Part shown: positions 7,522 through 12,057 of the stretch, piece by piece
Layout of the letters: each line of letters starts with the position of its first letter
Numbering within the stretch: position 1 is the stretch's first letter
Assembly (NCBI GenBank): GCA_013054445.1
Contig: JAAMPI010001628.1
Coordinates: 1 to 12,057, forward strand
Reading direction: 5' to 3'
From: Cudoniella acicularis
Lineage: Eukaryota > Ascomycota > Leotiomycetes > Helotiales > Helotiaceae
Length of the DNA stretch: 12,057 bases
The notes under the pieces: model-generated
What the model saw: the letters and a program-made list of their open reading frames with translations, nothing else
Database searches by the model: none
Told to the model about the DNA's origin: nothing
Translations under genes and position numbers: made by a program

Positions 7522-8288
7522 TGCTTATCTTAGCAGCTGCTTTCAGGAGGGGCAGCTATTTAGGTGGGTAAGGCTTAGCTTGGTTTATTCGTACGGCCGT
7601 GGACCCCTGTCATGGAAGACTTGTCTACAAGGTATCTGCAGCTAGGCGACTGTTCTCTCATAGAGGATTTGCTCTCCATTTGTGAGTAATCTCCTTTCAA
7701 CTTGTCTTATCCGGGTGCTGTCTTATCTTGATCAGTCTTAAAGTGTGACACTGGTCTTTCTTTGGCAACTGTTCTTTATATGAGTATCTCATGGGTGACC
7801 GGTCCGCTCCTGTGTATGTAGTTGCTTAGGGAAGTCTGGGCGACTAGTCTCGTGCGTGAAATCTTCCATTATAGGTCACACATCCTAATATCACACATCA
7901 ACCCAGATTTTCCATCAATAGCACGTGATCTTCATAAAATGTGGCCAACCTTTTGGTTCTGCCGTAGGCTAAATGCCACGGGCCGCGTTCTGACTCCATG
8001 AGAATACCTGTATTTTACCCCGAGAGGCACACTAATTTACTTCTTTCTTGTATAGTCTTTTAATGGACCACCCTTCGATTAGCTCTTCTGCGCTGCTCTT
8101 CTACGCCCATGGCTTTGGATTCGTGACAGAACGAGAGAGAAACTATGTTTCTCTTGTGTTGAAGCTTTGGCTAAATAGAGCGAGCTAAGAGCTAAAAGGT
8201 AAGATAATGGCTGTCTCCTGTAGCTGAGATACAACAGTCTTGATGTAGACACGTGTTAAAACACTGAAAGTCAATTCATCAGCCTGTA
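7522..8288. other. Stretch without a supported gene
   Basis: Short open frames exist, for example a 48-codon plus-strand frame starting at the ATG at 7502, but none shows a motif. A direct 9-mer repeat TCACACATC occurs at about 7876 and 7890. A hairpin AGAGAAAC-TAT-GTTTCTCT lies at 8136-8154, roughly 135 bp downstream of the secreted-protein gene end on its strand. Nothing else is clear. Confidence 0.4.
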
Positions 8289-9530
8289 CTAGCTCTCTAA
8301 TTGACATCCTCCATCCGTTAAGCAACACAGCGCATTAATGCCTTCCTCGAGCTCTACATCCTCGACCGCAAATTCTGGAGCCAAAAGCGTCAACCCGTCC
8401 ACCATCATATTCAGGAACTCGCAGAGGAACTGATCGCTATTGGAAGCTTCGAATGTGAAGAGTGCATTTATGGAATCGCTCGGACCCGGCTGCGGTGCCG
8501 TCCTCCAGAACGGGTCGTAGTAATTCGCGGTATGGAAATACGCTCCGTTGCACATAGTCATCTGCTCCTTGGTTGGGTGGGGATGATCCCGTGGGTTGAG
8601 AACTTCATGACCCCCAAAGTCGAGCAAGCTGCGCGGGACCCTCAGCGCCTCGTCGACCCAGCCCAGTAGGCCGTCGCGGCGCTTGAGCTCTTCGACCGTG
8701 TATCTCACGTTGAAGCAGTTCGAGCCAGTGGTCGAGGTCTGGATAAACAAGGCAATCGACGCGATCATGGCGTCGCGGAGGGACGTGACGTTATACCCGC
8801 TCGTGGGCACTTTGACGACGAGGGATCCGGTGTCTAGTGACTCGCTGCTGTCGACGTATTTGATGCCGCCGATGTCAGCATGCCCGGTCACGCTGCACTG
8901 CGTTGAGGTGGTTGTCTGTGTGACAGGAGGACAGAGCGATTCCAGAGCATTGGAGACGGATGTGTAAAGCACCGCCCCCGTCAAGGTACCTACGTGCACG
9001 GGAGCACTGCCCACCGTGACAGTAGCGACGGCAATCTGCGGCGTACAATTCTGAATGGTATTGCAGTTATCCCCGTTGATGGGATAGGGCGTGCAGACCA
9101 TGCAGGCATTGATGTTGGTGGTCGGTGGGGGAAGATCTGCCGAAACCGAAGTGGTGGCCCCGGGCTAGGTGCTGTATTCGCAGCTCTGGCTGTATATTGA
9201 AACGGATGCGATGCTTATTAAAGGGGCCGTCTCCGTGGACTGGCCGGAGGTGTAGACACAGTGTAGCTGGTCAATGCCCTCATCTGGATCCTGTTTGTGA
9301 TAGCTGCAAGCCACGTTTGGATCAGGGGGAACGCTGGTGACGACTGGAGGTGCCGTCGTATACATAGTGAGGACGTCTGCTGAGCATGTGCCTGGGTCCT
9401 GTGTTGTTGGCACCCAGGTGCATGCGGGAGAAGCATCTCGGATCACCCTCGTTGGGAGTGGTGCGGGAGCAAGCACTCCGCCGAGAGCGCTGGCGACGAA
9501 GAAGACAAGTAGAACTGAGGAACTTTTCAT
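8289..9530 (-). pseudogene. Secreted cysteine-rich protein gene with an in-frame TAG
   Basis: A single minus-strand frame of 414 codons runs from ATG at 9530 to TAG at 8291-8289, broken only by TAG at codon 122 (9167-9165). The N-terminus MKSSSVLLVFFVASALGGVLA is a typical signal peptide followed by PAP, so the product would be secreted. Both halves are rich in cysteine (five before the stop, more than ten after), Thr, Ser and Pro, with one NVTS glycosylation sequon at codons 247-250. A KRR site near codons 283-285 resembles a Kex2 processing site. The protein-like sequence continues straight across the TAG. GT-AG introns that would remove it in frame (9203-9165, 9257-9165) have poor donors and would cut a coding-like stretch. 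CAG to TAG is the simplest origin; readthrough or a population polymorphism are alternatives. I do not recognise the family. Confidence 0.6.
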
Positions 9531-9671
9531 TTTGATGATGTAGTCAGGTTTGGAAGATGAGGATATCTTATAATCGAACTAGAGATCAACCTTGAGGACT
9601 ATAGCTGAAGAGTCCGAGGTCGTTGGCCACAAGCCTAGAGAGGATTGTGTCGTCGACGTAGAAGGGCGAGC

Positions 9672-9680
9672 ACTTATATC
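9672..9680 (-). promoter_or_regulatory. Possible TATA element for the secreted-protein gene
   Basis: The minus strand reads GATATAAGT at 9680-9672, about 145 bp before the start at 9530. The whole interval between the ankyrin gene's stop (9755) and this start is only 224 bp and must hold the terminator of one gene and the promoter of the other. Confidence 0.3.
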
Positions 9681-9754
9681 CCTCTCTATGAGTTGCAGAG
9701 CCTTCTTCGAACTCCTTGTGGCAATGACAGAACTAACATAACGTGAGATTCCTG

Positions 9755-10627
9755 TCAAGGGAGACGTAAATAGTCAAATAAAGACCAATTCTTAATTGTT
9801 TCGGCTATTTTCGTTTTTCGACTGCTTTCAGCCACCTCGAGTGCATTTTGGCCTGACCAGCTGGGGGCCGTTGGAGAGGCGCCCCTTGTTAACAGATACT
9901 TCACAGCCTCTACGCTGTTGGTACAGATTGCATGATGAAGTGGTGTGCCTGTGAACCCTGTTCTCTGACGGGGGGGATTTCGTCCCTTGGGGTCGACCTC
10001 CATCTCGTCAACGTCTCCATCATACTGTAAAAGAAGATCAAGAACCTCGAATCGTGTTGGGTCATCGCCAGCCATACTAGCTGCGGCGTGCATAGCTTGA
10101 GTACCCCGCGTAGAAACGCCGTGGTCGAGAAGGATCTTAACAACCGAGGGCGGGAAATATGCTGCAGCAACAGTCAATGGATGGATATCATTATGACCGT
10201 AAAGGTTAGGATTCCATCTATGTTCAAGCATCCAACGCAAGGATATCTCACTGCTCAGTATGCTTCTGTATCAATATTAGTAACATGCTACTTCACAATA
10301 TGAACAGAATTTAACGGACAAATTATGGACTTCTCCAGCTCGTGGCTCCCATCCATGATTGAGCAGCGCTTGACACAGCTCTACATTGTTTCCCGTAAAT
10401 GCTGCCGCAGCGACGCTTGCATTAATTGGCGCCCCCTGATCGAGTAAAAATGAGAAGATAGTAGTATGTCCGTGTCGTGCCGCAAGGCAAGCAGACCTCT
10501 GGATCACCTCAATGGCTCCTGGCATAACCCTATCCGTCAGCGGGATGGTGTTATCCGAGCTGCGAAGCATGCTCGCGAATGATTCTTTTACCAATTCGAA
10601 ATCTCCACCGGCGCAGGCCTCCTCCAT
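9755..10627 (-). CDS. Ankyrin-repeat protein, two exons
   Basis: Exon 1 is 10627-10320 and exon 2 is 10265-9755, giving about 272 aa (267 aa if the acceptor at 10251 is used). Ankyrin helices are visible in order: ACLAARHGHTTIFSFLLDQG (residues 46-65), AAAFTGNNVELCQALLNHGW (73-92), then in exon 2 SLRWMLEHRWNPN, PLTVAAAYFPPSVVKILLDHG, AMHAAAS with VLDLLLQYDGDVD, and TPLHHAICTNSVEAVKYLLT, with a capping NALEVAE segment near the C-terminus. Ankyrin stacks bind other proteins; no enzymatic domain is attached, so the partner is unknown. An in-frame TAG lies 12 bases before the chosen ATG. Because TTATAG there also looks like a splice acceptor, a short upstream exon cannot be excluded. It has the same orientation as the secreted-protein gene downstream. 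No stop or frame break remains after splicing. Confidence 0.8.
10266..10319 (-). other. Intron of the ankyrin-repeat gene
   Basis: The minus strand gives donor GTCCGT at 10319, branch TTACTAAT at 10283-10276 and acceptor ACAG ending at 10266 (54 nt, phase 2). A second acceptor, GCAG ending at 10251, keeps the same frame and would drop five residues. Both remove the TAA at 10279-10277 and link two ankyrin-like segments. Confidence 0.7.
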
Positions 10628-11455
10628 CGTGAAAGGCTATAATACAAAAGAATAAGATGTACGTGAACTGTGAGTGAAATGCTGGTGGTTTTTCGATGGC
10701 ACAGCCAACTGTCAGCTGGTTCCTGGCAGTTGAAAAATGCCAACAAAAGTTGGAATGAGCGAAAGCGAAAGGTGGGGTGGGCCCAGTATAAATAGTAGTT
10801 ATTTATTACAGTAAGATTACCTGGGCGTCAGCAGGAAGCGAGGAAACGTCTCTGGAGCGGCGCAATGCTAAAGCGCCCCAATTGCACGGCTGATATGCAA
10901 CGACGTAGTCAAGATATAGTCACGAAGAATCCAATCGGAGACTCCCACAAGGTTGCAGATGTACTTCCTTGTCCCTGCATCTATTTTCAGCGCCTGTTTC
11001 ATGTTCGACAAGCTACTTCTTTACGTATAACTATGCTCCACGTAAATTGAAGGTATTGGTAGTGCCCCTAAGATGTTGCTTGGAGCGGAAGGGGTCTGAG
11101 CAATCTATCTTTATCCTACGTAAGAAATTGTCGAACGTTAGCCACTTATGTTATATAGACGATTGCAGCAACGTCGTCCTTTTTGCTTTAGAACATTGTA
11201 TAAAATCATATCTGACTTGCCAGACTTATTCACAAGTTAAAAGTATTTTCAAGGCCCTCTAGGTGCTATCCAAGGCTACGAGCACTGACGAGTTTCTTTA
11301 CCATTGCAGGGTCTATTCTCGTCTATTGAGTTCTTTTCGAGTGCACAATCTAACACAATGTAGAGGCCATGCAGCGTCCCGTCTCTCCTTCTTCTATTCT
11401 ATCTCTTCGCTCTTTCGAGCTGTTGAATTGCTAAAAGGTAGTTTTAAATCCTAAC
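10628..11455. other. Gene-poor stretch upstream of the ankyrin gene
   Basis: No convincing gene. An inverted repeat CAACTGTCAG (10706-10715) and CTGGCAGTTG (10723-10732), nine of ten bases paired, lies about 80-105 bp before the ankyrin start. A consensus-like TATAAATAG at 10787-10795 points to the plus strand, but only a 61-codon frame without motifs (10865-11050) follows it. A 44-codon minus-strand frame (11002-10868) reads like protein but is too short to call. Confidence 0.4.
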
Positions 11456-11815
11456 TTATCACCAAGTCAAGGCTGACAGAGCTTTAAAAGCAAATAGTAG
11501 AATCGGTGCCGTTTCCCTAGAAGGGTCTAAGAGCTAGAAGAATAAGTTAGGGCGAGATTTATGTGGTAAGACCGTTTGATACAAGTATACCTCGTATAAC
11601 GCTATAATTTCCGTAGCACATAGCACTTCTGGCTGATAGCGTGTTACAGGACTATCCGAGGCCTTTTATAGACTGTCCAAAGCTTTGACATAGAATTTTA
11701 TCACGGCAGCTTCCCAGTTTTCGTAAGGGGAGGCTATCTATCGGGCACGCGTAATAACACAATTGGTATCGTCACTTAGGCATAGTATATGTCCGTAGAG
11801 CTTCGGCAAATATAT
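11456..11815 (-). pseudogene. Fragment of a fungal Zn2Cys6-type transcription factor (regulatory domain)
   Basis: One minus-strand frame, from about 11815 to 11456, reads as the middle region of fungal zinc-cluster transcription factors. Key pieces are YLPKLYGHILCL (about 11812-11777), FYVKALDSL followed by K-A-S-D-S-P, and PEVLCATEIIALYEVYL (about 11635-11585). The last matches the family pattern of a -KALxxLQ- helix followed by -LCATxLLxLYE-. In-frame stops interrupt it at a TAG shortly before the IASPYENWE block, a TAA inside the KALDSL helix (where a Gln would be usual) and a TAG at 11536-11534, after which another 23 codons stay open. No zinc-cluster DNA-binding end and no C-terminal part are found, so this is a truncated relic. 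The family assignment rests on pattern recognition only. Confidence 0.55.
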
Positions 11816-11988
11816 AAGATAAGACCGCCTTTGATAGGACTAGGCTGCGTGATAGGTAGTGCGTAGTACCTATTACCCGCGGGTGGGTATAGTTTCTCTT
11901 ACTCCTATATAGGTACCCGCGGGTACTCGTATACATAAATATTATATAAATTATATATACTCTTCTTCCTTATATACATTCTCCTAGC
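11816..11988. repeat. Paired CCCGCGGG palindromes
   Basis: ACCCGCGGGT at 11875-11884 and GTACCCGCGGGTAC at 11913-11926 are perfect palindromes 38 bp apart in otherwise AT-rich DNA. A further inverted repeat ATAGGTA / TACCTAT lies at 11852-11858 and 11867-11873. Such GC-rich palindromes can be subterminal repeats of DNA transposons, but no transposase or terminal repeat pair is seen here. Confidence 0.4.
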
Positions 11989-12057
11989 ACACGCTCTTCT
12001 TTCTTGTACACGCTCTCCTTATACACGCTCCCCTTCCCTGTACACGCTCTTCTTATA
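11989..12057 (+). repeat. ACACGCTC short tandem repeat, alternating spacing
   Basis: Four copies start at 11989, 12008, 12023 and 12042, with steps of 19, 15 and 19 bp, and the array runs off the window end. The strand is almost purely pyrimidine apart from the ACACG and TATA steps. The array length is unknown. Confidence 0.75.

Noticed and set aside
10787..10795. TATAAATAG as a plus-strand promoter
   Set aside because: Good consensus, but no credible gene follows within reach on that strand.
10969..11262. 97-codon plus-strand frame
   Set aside because: Opens at TTG, no motif, AT-rich composition, nothing to distinguish it from chance.

Overview
The window looks like accessory DNA from a filamentous ascomycete (Pezizomycotina). 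The reasons are a HET-domain gene, short introns with TACTAAT/GCTAAC-type branch sites, a relic of a fungal zinc-cluster transcription factor, and compact GC-balanced genes separated by AT-rich, gene-poor stretches. The species cannot be read from the sequence. No bacterial-type operon, rRNA, tRNA or CRISPR array was seen.

Layout. (1) 96-1716, minus strand: a degenerate or intron-split gene with a zinc-cluster-like cysteine run, broken by in-frame stops and one frame change. (2) 1717-2661: non-coding, with a pentamer inverted repeat and a 14-bp palindrome containing CACGTG just upstream of the next gene. (3) 2662-4716, plus strand: an intact, intronless 684-aa HET-domain protein, the clearest gene here. 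(4) 4717-5347: AT-rich spacer. (5) 5348-6071, plus strand: a split coding remnant whose stops coincide with intron 3' ends. (6) 6190-6914, minus strand: a decayed gene that keeps two recognisable introns. (7) 7186-7521: three 72-bp tandem repeats carrying six evenly spaced quasi-palindromes. (8) 8289-9530, minus strand: a secreted cysteine-rich protein gene interrupted by a single in-frame TAG. (9) 9755-10627, minus strand: a two-exon ankyrin-repeat gene. (10) 11456-11815, minus strand: a fragment of a fungal transcription-factor regulatory domain with stops. (11) 11850-12057: CCCGCGGG palindromes, then a pyrimidine-rich short tandem repeat running off the end.

Only the HET gene and the ankyrin gene look intact. 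At least four other loci are recognisable as coding but carry stops or frame breaks, many of which could come from C-to-T changes (CAA/CAG/CGA to stop). The window therefore reads as a gene graveyard, such as a subtelomeric or repeat-adjacent compartment, in which a HET gene survives. HET proteins act in non-self recognition and cell death, and ankyrin-repeat proteins often belong to the same recognition repertoires. No direct functional link between these two genes can be shown from sequence alone.
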